Shown here piece by piece: positions 6,286-13,418 of a stretch of 13,972 nucleotides of DNA (the stretch's first letter is position 1; each line of letters opens with the position of its first letter). The position numbers were made by a program, and so were the translations under genes. This DNA is from JBOGVA01 sp050692195 (lineage in GTDB: Bacteria; Actinomycetota; UBA4738), in NCBI GenBank assembly GCA_050692195.1, contig JBOGVA010000058.1, positions 1-13,972 on the forward strand, read 5' to 3'. The notes under the pieces are model-generated. The model searched no databases. It saw only the letters and a list, made by a program, of their open reading frames with translations, and had not been told where the DNA came from.

Positions 6286-6301
6286 GCCGGTCTTGACCGG
6301 C
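6286..6301. repeat. 16-bp inverted repeat before hutI
   Basis: GCCGGTC-TT-GACCGGC has perfect 7-bp arms around two bases. It contains TTGACC (6293-6298), a possible -35 box, but no good -10 follows at the right distance. It lies 95 bp before hutI and could be an operator for the histidine genes. Confidence 0.45.
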
Positions 6302-6395
6302 AGGTTGTGTCGTCGAATGGCGGGCAGACGCTTTATGGATCGGCAAACTCGAGTCAAACCATGAGCGGCCGGCTCGCCTTTCGAAGGGCGGTCGG

Positions 6396-7628
6396 GTGAG
6401 CGAGGGGATGATGTTCGCCCCGGTGCTGGTGACCGGCGGGGGCCCCCGTCCGCTTCCTCTTCGGGGCACCGACCTCCAGGACCTGGCAATGGTCCGAGAC
6501 GCCGCCCTGGCCTGGCGGGATGGCCTCATCACCTACGTGGGAAGTGCGCAGGGCCTACCCAAGGATTGGCCCGGTCGGACCGTCCACGCCGAGGGGGCGG
6601 TTCTGCCGGGATTCGTCGACTGTCATACGCACCTTCCCTTCTACGGCTGGCGGGCCGACGAGTTCGAGGCTCGCCTGGCCGGCAAGAGCTACCGAGAGCT
6701 TCACGGAGAAGGTGGGATCTTCCGCAGTGCCCGGCTCCTGGCTGAGGCCGCCGATGAGGAGGTGCTGGAGTTCTGCCGGTCCCTCATCCGAGAGATGTTG
6801 GCTCACGGGACCACCGCGCTCGAGCTGAAGACCGGCTATGGCCTGTCCCTCGAGGCCGAGCTCAGGCAGGCCCGACTGGCCCGTCGCCTCGCCTCAGAGG
6901 CGCCCCAGACGGCGTCCGTAACGCTCCTCGCCTGCCATGCCGTTCCGGACGATCGGTCACGGGAGGAATGGGTGACGGAGGTGTGCGAACGCCTGATCCC
7001 CGCTGCGGCCGAGGAGGGGCTGGCCGACGCCGTCGACGTCTACGTCGAGGACATCGCGTTCGATTCCGGGGACCTGGCCAAGGTGGCGGCCGCAGCTCGG
7101 GACCGCGAGCTCGCGGTTCGGTGTCACGCCGACCAGCTCGGGCCGTCGGGTGCGGCCGAGGCGGCAGTGGCGGTGGGCGCCCGGAGCGCGGACCATCTCA
7201 ACCACATCAGCGAGGAGGGAGTCGCTGCCCTCGGGCGAGCGGAGACCGCGGCGGTGCTCCTTCCCGTCTCCACGCTCTTCCTGCGATCGCAGCCACCTCC
7301 GGTCCGGCAGCTGCTTTCCGCGCCGGCTGCCGTGGCGATGGCCACGGACTTCAACCCCGGCACGTCTCCTTGCCTGTCGATGCCGGAGACGATCGCAGTG
7401 GCAGCCTCCCTCTACGGGATGCCTGTTCCCGCCGCGATCGGCGCGACCACGCTGAACCCGGCCTGGGTGTTGGGTCTGCACGACAGTCTCGGGTCACTGG
7501 AGGTGGGCAAGCGCGCCGACTTCGTGGTGCTGGACAGCGAAGACGTCACCGTGATCGCCTACCGCCCCGGCCACAACCCGGTGGCAGAGACCTGGATCGC
7601 CGGCGATCGCGTATTCAGAAGACAGTAG
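6396..7628 (+). CDS. hutI: Imidazolonepropionase
   Basis: HutI hydrolyses 4-imidazolone-5-propionate to N-formimino-L-glutamate, the third step of histidine degradation. The 410-residue protein has the amidohydrolase metal motif HTHLPFYG with His77 and His79, then GEGGIFRSARLL (104-115), ELKTGYGL (143-150), His181 in LLACHAVPDD, His244 in RCHADQLG and Asp318 in ATDFNPGTSP. These are the metal and substrate residues expected of imidazolonepropionase, and its length is normal. GTG at 6396 was chosen because GAAGGG lies seven bases upstream; the ATG at 6408 has its purine run too close. The gene converges on hutH with a 5-bp gap. The 273 bp upstream carry the hairpin and inverted repeats listed separately. 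Confidence 0.93.
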   Translation: MSEGMMFAPVLVTGGGPRPLPLRGTDLQDLAMVRDAALAWRDGLITYVGSAQGLPKDWPGRTVHAEGAVLPGFVDCHTHLPFYGWRADEFEARLAGKSYRELHGEGGIFRSARLLAEAADEEVLEFCRSLIREMLAHGTTALELKTGYGLSLEAELRQARLARRLASEAPQTASVTLLACHAVPDDRSREEWVTEVCERLIPAAAEEGLADAVDVYVEDIAFDSGDLAKVAAAARDRELAVRCHADQLGPSGAAEAAVAVGARSADHLNHISEEGVAALGRAETAAVLLPVSTLFLRSQPPPVRQLLSAPAAVAMATDFNPGTSPCLSMPETIAVAASLYGMPVPAAIGATTLNPAWVLGLHDSLGSLEVGKRADFVVLDSEDVTVIAYRPGHNPVAETWIAGDRVFRRQ

Positions 7629-7639
7629 AGCAGCTACTG
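7623..7639. other. Hairpin joining the hutI and hutH stop codons
   Basis: CAGTAG-AGCAG-CTACTG forms a six-pair stem. The left arm ends with the hutI stop TAG and the right arm begins with the hutH stop, read TAG on the minus strand. It could slow convergent polymerases, but there is no T-run, so it is not called a terminator. Confidence 0.4.
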
Positions 7640-9157
7640 GAGAGGCCCGGCGGCCGCTTCGACGGCCTCGACCAGCCGTCCAGACTGGACCAGCTCGATG
7701 GCCTCGTCGATGTCGAGCTTGAGCTGCCGGTCTCGGTCGAGGAACGGCGACACCTCGCGGATGGCGCTCAGGGCAGCCGCCGTCCCCGGTGCGGGCTTCA
7801 ACGGCTCACGCAGCTCGATCCCCTGGGCGGCGGCCAGCGCTTCCAGGGCGATCACCACCTCGGCATTGCCCACGCAGCCCCGGGCGTGCCGGGCGGAGGT
7901 CATCCCCATGCTCACGTGATCCTCCTGGCCGGCGGATGATGGGATGGAATCCACCGACGCCGGGTGCGCCAGGCTCTTTGACTCCGAGACCAGCGAGGCC
8001 GCCGTGTACTGCATGAGCATGAACCCCGAGTTCACCCCTGCTCGGTCCACCAGGAACGCCGGCAGGTCGTTGTTCGTGGCCGGGTCGAGCAGGCGATACA
8101 GGCGCCTCTCTGAGATCGAAGCCAGCGAGACGGTCGCGGCCGCGAGGGCGTCCAACGCCACCGCCACCGGCTGGCCGTGGAAGTTGCCTCCAGAGACGAT
8201 CTCTCCATCGGCCATCACCACAGGGTTGTCGGAGACGGACCCCATCTCGATCGACATCACACGTTCGGCGTGGGCCAGCGTGTCCCTGTAGGCCCCATGG
8301 ACCTGCGGCGCGCATCGGAGCGAGTACGCGTCCTGCACCAGATGGGCGCTCGCCCGATGGGAGGCCACGATCTCGCTGCCGCCCAGGAGCTTGCGAAGGT
8401 TCGCTGCCGATGCCGCCTGCCCTGGATGGGGGCGGAGCTCTTGCAGCCGCCGGTCGAAGGATCGGTCGGTTGCCAGGATGGCCTCGACGGTCATGGCGGC
8501 CGCGACGTCGGCCGCCCTCGCCAGCCGCCGTCCCCTCTCCGCGGCAAGGAGTCCCACGGCCAGCATGCCCTGGGTGCCGTTGATCAGCGAGAGACCCTCC
8601 TTGGGCTCAAGGACGAGCGGCTCCAGGCCCAGTTTCTTCAGGGCGGCGCCGCCGGCGATGCGATCTCCCTCGAGAGAGACCTCACCCTCGCCGATCAGCG
8701 GGAGAGCCAGATGGGCCAGCGGGGCCAGGTCGCCCGATGCGCCCAGCGAGCCCTGCTCGGGGACGATCGGGACCAGATCGCGGTTCAGGAACTCCACGAG
8801 CCGTTCGACGATGACCGGCCGGACTCCCGAATACCCCAGAGCCAGCACATGCGCCCTCAACAGGAGCATGGCCCGGACCTCCCGATCGCTGAGGGGCGGC
8901 CCGACCCCTACCGCGTGGCTTCGGAGCAGATCGTGCTGGAGCTTCCGAACCTCATCGGGCTCGAGCCGGACCGACGCCAGGCTCCCCAGGCCCGTGGTCA
9001 CTCCGTAGACGGTCTCCCCCGCGCGAACCTTGTCGTCCACGATCCGGCGAGTCGCCGCCATCCTTTCGACGGCGACGGGTGAGAGCCGGACGGGCTCGCC
9101 TCGAGCGACCGCGGCGACCTCATCGATCGATAGGGACTCGCCCACCAGGATCGGCAC
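7634..9157 (-). CDS. hutH: Histidine ammonia-lyase
   Basis: HutH removes ammonia from L-histidine to give trans-urocanate, the first step of histidine degradation, in the cytoplasm. The Ala-Ser-Gly triad that forms the MIO cofactor is in GSLGASGDLAPLAH, at residues 140-142 from the GTG start, close to 142-144 in the Pseudomonas enzyme. The N-terminal YGVTTGLG has the catalytic Tyr at residue 51 (usually 53) and Leu where Phe is common. The LRSHAVGVG segment fits histidine rather than tyrosine ammonia-lyases. The product has 507 residues, normal for the family. The frame opens at a TTG at 9193, but GTG at 9157 is preferred: it gives family-like numbering, and the TTG is part of a likely -35 box. 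The gene is divergent from the HutF-like gene. Confidence 0.95.
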   Translation of the reverse strand: MPILVGESLSIDEVAAVARGEPVRLSPVAVERMAATRRIVDDKVRAGETVYGVTTGLGSLASVRLEPDEVRKLQHDLLRSHAVGVGPPLSDREVRAMLLLRAHVLALGYSGVRPVIVERLVEFLNRDLVPIVPEQGSLGASGDLAPLAHLALPLIGEGEVSLEGDRIAGGAALKKLGLEPLVLEPKEGLSLINGTQGMLAVGLLAAERGRRLARAADVAAAMTVEAILATDRSFDRRLQELRPHPGQAASAANLRKLLGGSEIVASHRASAHLVQDAYSLRCAPQVHGAYRDTLAHAERVMSIEMGSVSDNPVVMADGEIVSGGNFHGQPVAVALDALAAATVSLASISERRLYRLLDPATNNDLPAFLVDRAGVNSGFMLMQYTAASLVSESKSLAHPASVDSIPSSAGQEDHVSMGMTSARHARGCVGNAEVVIALEALAAAQGIELREPLKPAPGTAAALSAIREVSPFLDRDRQLKLDIDEAIELVQSGRLVEAVEAAAGPLQ

Positions 9158-9164
9158 GGGACGC

Positions 9165-9193
9165 AGGCTAGTGGGGGCGAGCCGGACAGACAA
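9165..9193 (-). promoter_or_regulatory. hutH promoter, near-leaderless
   Basis: On the minus strand TTGTCT (9193-9188) and TAGCCT (9170-9165) are 17 bp apart. The -10 ends seven bases before the GTG at 9157, so the transcript would begin at or next to the start codon. No Shine-Dalgarno is visible. Confidence 0.5.
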
Positions 9194-9198
9194 GCGTC

Positions 9199-9207
9199 TG
9201 ATATAAG
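9199..9207 (+). promoter_or_regulatory. Extended -10 promoter of the HutF-like gene, leaderless
   Basis: TGATATAAG gives a TGn extension plus TATAAG (5 of 6 to TATAAT). Six bases separate it from the GTG at 9214, placing transcription start on the start codon. No -35 is evident, as expected for an extended -10. It lies upstream of, and back to back with, the hutH promoter. Confidence 0.6.
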
Positions 9208-9213
9208 GCTCGC

Positions 9214-10557
9214 GTGACCATCATCTCCGCCGCGCTCGTGTTCGCGGAGGACCGGTGGCGGGCCGGACACGGGTTCGTCATGCAGGGGGGCCGGATCCAC
9301 GCCACGGGCGAGCCGGCCGAGCTCTCCCTGGCCTATCCCGACCACGAGCGCGAAGCCTGGGGCGAGGTGGCCGTCCTGCCCGGGACCGTGAACGGGCACG
9401 GCCACTCGTTCCAGGCGCTCCTGCGAGGATTCGGTGACGACCTCCCGTTCATGGCGTGGCGCGACCGCGTCCTGTACCCGATCTCCGAACGGCTGGACCG
9501 GGAGGGCATCAGGACCGGCGCTCTGCTCGACTTCGCCGAGTTGGCCAAGTCGGGCGTGACCACCGCGGTCGATTTCTTCTACCTCCACGACCGGGGGAAC
9601 GAGAACGACCTGGCGGTGGTGGAAGCGGCCCGGGAGGTGGGGATCCGCCTGATCCTGGCCCGTTCCATGTATGACTGGAAGGGCGCGCCCCAGCGCTACC
9701 AGGAGACGCCCCGAGAGGCGGAACGGAATTTCCGCGACCTCCACGCCGCCCTGGCCCGCGACGGGACGGCGTTCGTCCAGCCCGCTCCCCACTCCATCCA
9801 CGCGGCCAGCCCCGACATGATCCGCGAAGGCGCACGGCTCGCGGAGGAGTACGACCTCCCCTTTCACATCCACGTGGCGGAAGGGCTCTACGAGAGAGAG
9901 CGATCCATCGAGCAGCACGGGCTCTCCCCCGTCGCCTTCCTGGACTCTCTGGGCGTGCTGTCGGACCGGACGATCATGGTGCACTGCGTGTGGGTCGACG
10001 AGCGCGACCTCGGGATCATGCGAGACCGAGGAGTGAAGGTGGTCCACAACCCCTCTGCCAACGCCTTCCTGGGGGATGGGATCGCCCCCGTCCGGCAGAT
10101 GCTGGAACGGGGCATCCCGATATGCCTCGGCACGGATGGGGGATGCACCAACAGCCGCCAGTCGGTGTTCGAGGAGATGCGGATGGCCGCGCTCATGGCC
10201 AAGGCCAGAGATGCCGACGCCTCCGCCCTGGGGGCTGAGGAAACCTTACTCATGGGGACCGCTCGAGGCGGAGAGGTCCTGGGCCTCCCGGTGGGAAGGA
10301 TCGCCGCCGACCACGCGGCCGATCTGGTGGTGATCGACCTCCAGGCGCTCTCGGTCCAGCCGGCCCGGACCGCCCCGAAGCAGATCGTCTACGCGATGCA
10401 GCCGGAAGCGATCAAGCGGGTCATCGTGGGCGGCGAGCCGATAGTGGAGGAGGGCCGGCTGACCCGCGTGGACGAGCGTGGGATCGCGGCGAGCGTTCGG
10501 CAGCTCACCTCGGCGTGGGAGCCGGCAAGCCGGGATGCGCTATCACGAAGTTCTTGA
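9214..10557 (+). CDS. hutF: HutF-like formimidoylglutamate deiminase (amidohydrolase)
   Basis: This 447-residue amidohydrolase probably converts N-formimino-L-glutamate to N-formyl-L-glutamate plus ammonia. Metal and catalytic residues are visible: His62 and His64 in NGHGHSFQ, His218/His220 and Glu223 in HIHVAE, His257 in MVHC and Asp308 in LGTDGG. The HSFQALLRGF, AWRDRVLYP and AVDFFYLH segments (64-125) resemble HutF enzymes. The second half (NPSANAFLGDGIAPV, then LGTDGG and FEEMR) looks more like the 5'-methylthioadenosine/S-adenosylhomocysteine deaminase branch. The hutH/hutI neighbourhood favours HutF, but another deaminase is possible. The GTG start has no leader. The 3' end overlaps the next gene by 23 bp. 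Confidence 0.7.
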   Translation: MTIISAALVFAEDRWRAGHGFVMQGGRIHATGEPAELSLAYPDHEREAWGEVAVLPGTVNGHGHSFQALLRGFGDDLPFMAWRDRVLYPISERLDREGIRTGALLDFAELAKSGVTTAVDFFYLHDRGNENDLAVVEAAREVGIRLILARSMYDWKGAPQRYQETPREAERNFRDLHAALARDGTAFVQPAPHSIHAASPDMIREGARLAEEYDLPFHIHVAEGLYERERSIEQHGLSPVAFLDSLGVLSDRTIMVHCVWVDERDLGIMRDRGVKVVHNPSANAFLGDGIAPVRQMLERGIPICLGTDGGCTNSRQSVFEEMRMAALMAKARDADASALGAEETLLMGTARGGEVLGLPVGRIAADHAADLVVIDLQALSVQPARTAPKQIVYAMQPEAIKRVIVGGEPIVEEGRLTRVDERGIAASVRQLTSAWEPASRDALSRSS

Positions 10558-11233
10558 CGAGCTTCGCTCGCGGGCCAGCCCGAGCGATGTGGAGGGCATG
10601 GCCCGGTTCGGGATCGCCACGTGGCGGGCCCTCGGCGGGAGCAACGTCACGTACCTTCGCACGGTTGCCAAGAGGATCGGGAAGGACCACCGGCTCGCGG
10701 GCCAGCTCTGGCGATCGAAGATCCACGAGGCCCGGATCCTGGCCGCCCTGGTCGACGACCCCGCTGAAGTCACGGAGGGGCAGATGGAGGCCTGGGCGGC
10801 AGACTTCGACTCCTGGGACGTGGTCGACAACTGCTGCGGCTCCCTGTTGGACAGAACCCCGTTCGCCTGGCGCAAGGCGGAGGAGTGGAGCGCCCGGGAG
10901 CAGGAGTTCGTGAAGCGCGCGGGATTCGCGCTCATGGCCTACCTCGCCGTCCACGACAAGGAGGCGCCCGACCGGGCGTTCGAGCGCTTCTTGCCGCTGA
11001 TCGAGCGGGAAGCCGGAGATCCGAGGAACTACGCCCGGAAGGCGGTGAACTGGGCGCTCCGGCAGATAGGAAAGCGCAACCCGGCTCTCAACCGGAAGGC
11101 CATCGCCACCGCTCGCCGGATCCACCGGACCGGCCCCAGGGCGGCCAGGTGGGTGGCCTCCGATGCGCTGCGAGAGCTGTCGAGCGAAAGGGTCCAGGCC
11201 CGCCTCCGAGTAAGGCGGCCGCCGGATAGGTAA
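10535..11233 (+). CDS. AlkD-family DNA alkylation repair protein
   Basis: A HEAT-like-repeat DNA glycosylase that would excise alkylated bases such as N3- and N7-alkylpurines. The 232-residue product keeps the family's key residues: Trp94 and Asp98 in DSWDVVDNCC correspond to Trp109 and Asp113 of Bacillus cereus AlkD, and Trp173 in RKAVNWALRQIGKRNP to Trp187, with matching spacing. Length agrees with the family. The ATG at 10535 starts the domain directly; the longer frame from 10478 would only add 19 Arg/Ser-rich residues. It overlaps the HutF-like gene by 23 bp in another frame, so translation is probably coupled. No metabolic tie to histidine use is evident. Confidence 0.9.
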   Translation: MRYHEVLDELRSRASPSDVEGMARFGIATWRALGGSNVTYLRTVAKRIGKDHRLAGQLWRSKIHEARILAALVDDPAEVTEGQMEAWAADFDSWDVVDNCCGSLLDRTPFAWRKAEEWSAREQEFVKRAGFALMAYLAVHDKEAPDRAFERFLPLIEREAGDPRNYARKAVNWALRQIGKRNPALNRKAIATARRIHRTGPRAARWVASDALRELSSERVQARLRVRRPPDR

Positions 11234-11262
11234 ACTTCTCCGACTCTTCGGGGGAGACCATC

Positions 11263-12210
11263 GTGATCGCTGCATACCAGCACGGCATCTACCCGCGTTC
11301 CGAGGCCCTGGTGTCCGCGACGCGGGACCTGGACCGTGGCCGGACCACGGCCGAATCCGTCGACGAGCAGCACGATCGAGACCTCGCGGACCTGATCGAC
11401 ACGCAGAACCAAGCAGGCCTGGACTACTTCACGGACGGCCTGCTGCGGTGGCAGGACCTGTTCCGGCCCGTCCTGGAGGCCTGTCCTGGACTGAGGGCCG
11501 GCCCGCTGATCCGATGGTTCGACAACAACACCTTCTTCCGGGCTCCGGAGGTCGTCGGCGACCTGGAGCTGGAGACGGCATCGCTCTCGATCTTCGACAC
11601 CGCGGAGGCGGTGCCGTCACCCCGAGTGGCCACTCTGCCCTCTCCGTTCCTGTTCTCGAGAGTCGCCATGGCGAAGGCAGATCCGAACGATGTGATGCTG
11701 GACCTCGCTGAGGGCATCCTGAAGCCCCTGGCCAGGAAGCTCGCCGAGGCCGGATATGGTGTCGTCCAGCTCCAGGAACCATGGCTGGCCTTCCACGGGA
11801 TAGAGGATCCCGATTGGAAGCCCTTCGTCGAAAGCGTCGGGCTCATCGGAGACGGACTTCAGGCCACGACCGTCCTCCACACCTACTTCGGTGACGCGGG
11901 CCCCTGGGCGGACCGTCTGCGGGATATGCCGGTCGACGCGGTGGGGTTCGACTTCATCGAGACCGACGTGGAGGCGCTCGGCTCCAATTGGCCCAAGGGG
12001 ATCCTGGTGGGATGCCTCGATGGGCGAAGCTCGCTCGTCGAGCCGGTCCACGAGGTTGTGGACTTCGTGCGCCGGGTGGCCCACACCCTGGAGCCGCCAA
12101 CCCTGTTCCTATCCTCGACCAGCGACCTGGAGCTGCTGCCCCGAGCCACCGCCCGGGAGAAGGTTCTCCGGCTGGGCGAGGCGGCCAGGCGTCTCAAGGA
12201 GATCGTGTAG
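11263..12210 (+). CDS. MetE N-terminal-domain-like protein (first half of a split methionine synthase)
   Basis: This 315-residue TIM-barrel protein resembles the N-terminal half of cobalamin-independent methionine synthase, which in full-length enzymes helps bind the folate polyglutamate. It shows YPRSEALVSATRDLDRGRT (10-28), QAGLDYFTDGLLRWQD (50-65), a VVQLQEPWLAF strand (167-177), LHTYFGD (205-211) and LVGCLDGRSSL (248-258), the counterpart of the N-domain's G-x-I-DGRN-type segment. At the HxC position of the catalytic half it has His206-Thr-Tyr208, so it lacks a zinc site. GTG start with GGGGGAG (11250-11256) six bases before it. The next gene starts on the base after its stop codon. Together the pair forms a split MetE arrangement like that seen in some archaea. 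Confidence 0.8.
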   Translation: MIAAYQHGIYPRSEALVSATRDLDRGRTTAESVDEQHDRDLADLIDTQNQAGLDYFTDGLLRWQDLFRPVLEACPGLRAGPLIRWFDNNTFFRAPEVVGDLELETASLSIFDTAEAVPSPRVATLPSPFLFSRVAMAKADPNDVMLDLAEGILKPLARKLAEAGYGVVQLQEPWLAFHGIEDPDWKPFVESVGLIGDGLQATTVLHTYFGDAGPWADRLRDMPVDAVGFDFIETDVEALGSNWPKGILVGCLDGRSSLVEPVHEVVDFVRRVAHTLEPPTLFLSSTSDLELLPRATAREKVLRLGEAARRLKEIV

Positions 12211-13371
12211 ATGATGAAGCCCCTCCTCACGCACGAGATGGGCTCGCTGGCCAAGCCCGGCTGGCGAGTGAAGGCGTACGCCGGGGCGACTCTGGACGAA
12301 CAGGACATGGACGAAGCTCGCCAGTGGGGAGAGCGCCTGGGGGTCCCGGATCATCCCGAACTGCTGGAGCTGTTGCGCCTGTCCCCCTTCGACGCCGAGC
12401 AGAAGAAGGAGATCCGCCGGTGGTCGAGCCGGTACGGGGTTCGCTTCTGCGAGTCAGCGGGGCTCGACGTGGTCTACGACGGCGAGCAGCAAAGGACAGA
12501 GATGTACGCGTGGGCTGTGGCCCATGCCGATGGGTTCGAGTTCCGCGGCACGGTCCGGAGCTGGGACAACAAGTACTACTCGAAGGCGGCCGTTACCGGG
12601 CCGATCTCACTGCGAGTCCCCTACCACAGCGAGGAATTCAGCCTGCTGCGCTCCATAGCCCGCGCCGACCTCAAGATCCCCATCACCGGCGCCTACACCC
12701 TGGCGGCGTGGTCCTTCGACGAGTTCTACGACACGGACACCAGTCTGTCGGGACCCGCGGCGGAGCGCAGGGCGCGGCGAGCGGACGCCCGTCGCCGGTT
12801 CACCCTGGACATCGCCCGCCGGCTGATCCGACCGAACGTGGAAGACCTGATCGCCCTTGGCGGGCGGTGGATCCAGATCGACGAGCCAGGTGGCTCTACG
12901 GCGCCCGAGGAGCTCGACCAGTTCGTGGACGGCTTCAACGCCAGCGTGGAGGGACTGGACGCGACGTTCTCCACCCACCTGTGCTTCTCCGATTACAGCC
13001 TGTTCTTCCCGGCGATCGAGCGCATGAGCGGCTGCCGGCAGTTCGCCGTGGGCTTCGCCAACTACGACAGCCGGGAGCTGGGAACGTCCCGGGATGCTCG
13101 GCCCGGGTACGCCATCATCGAAAAATTCCGGGACCTCCCCTACCAGCCGATCCTCGGGTTGGGAGTCCTCGACATCCACACCGACTTCATCGAGCCGCCC
13201 GAGCTCGTACGGGATCGGGTGCTGTACGCCGTCGACGTGTTCGCCGACCCGGACCGGCTCCACGTCACGCCGGACTGTGGGCTGCGCACCCGCTCCTGGG
13301 ATGTGGCCTACGCCAAGCTCGTCAACATGGTGGAAGGCGTGGAGCTGGCCAAGAAGGAGCTCGGGCTGTAG
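12211..13371 (+). CDS. MetE C-terminal-domain-like methyltransferase (second half of a split methionine synthase)
   Basis: This 386-residue protein corresponds to the catalytic half of cobalamin-independent methionine synthase, which methylates homocysteine on a zinc-thiolate. Motifs in order: THEMGSLAKPGWR (7-19), the GLDVVYDGEQQRTEM region (84-98), TGAYTLAAWSF (159-169), IQIDEPGGS (221-229), THLCFSD (255-261) and TPDCGLRTRSW (353-363). His256, Cys258 and Cys356 match zinc ligands of E. coli MetE (His641, Cys643, Cys726). The fourth ligand, Glu665, is not seen: the aligned strand reads FAVGFANYD (278-286) with Gly or Phe at the site. ATG directly follows the upstream stop, with AAGGAG at 12196-12201. 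The substrates may therefore be noncanonical; methionine synthase, a core-MetE relative or another thiol methyltransferase are all possible. Confidence 0.8.
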   Translation: MMKPLLTHEMGSLAKPGWRVKAYAGATLDEQDMDEARQWGERLGVPDHPELLELLRLSPFDAEQKKEIRRWSSRYGVRFCESAGLDVVYDGEQQRTEMYAWAVAHADGFEFRGTVRSWDNKYYSKAAVTGPISLRVPYHSEEFSLLRSIARADLKIPITGAYTLAAWSFDEFYDTDTSLSGPAAERRARRADARRRFTLDIARRLIRPNVEDLIALGGRWIQIDEPGGSTAPEELDQFVDGFNASVEGLDATFSTHLCFSDYSLFFPAIERMSGCRQFAVGFANYDSRELGTSRDARPGYAIIEKFRDLPYQPILGLGVLDIHTDFIEPPELVRDRVLYAVDVFADPDRLHVTPDCGLRTRSWDVAYAKLVNMVEGVELAKKELGL

Positions 13372-13418
13372 CTCCCCGGTTCAAGCCTCGCCTCGTTTGG
13401 GGCGATTCAAACTGTGAG

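Noticed and set aside
6361..6399. A 12-codon frame, ATG to TGA, overlapping the hutI GTG by four bases, as a possible leader peptide
   Set aside because: It holds no run of histidine or other regulatory codons, has no Shine-Dalgarno, and its overlap can arise by chance.
9158..9193. TTG at 9193 as the hutH start
   Set aside because: It would add 12 residues not found in the family and coincides with a likely -35 box; the GTG at 9157 gives the usual residue numbering.
11231..11236. TAAACT after the glycosylase gene as a -10 box for the split MetE genes
   Set aside because: There is no -35 or extended element, and the hexamer simply includes the TAA stop codon. Read-through from upstream is equally likely.
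13374..13418. A CGCCTC/GGGGCG hairpin between the MetE-like gene and the PAS gene as a terminator
   Set aside because: The stem needs a G-T pair and has no T-run, so support is too weak.
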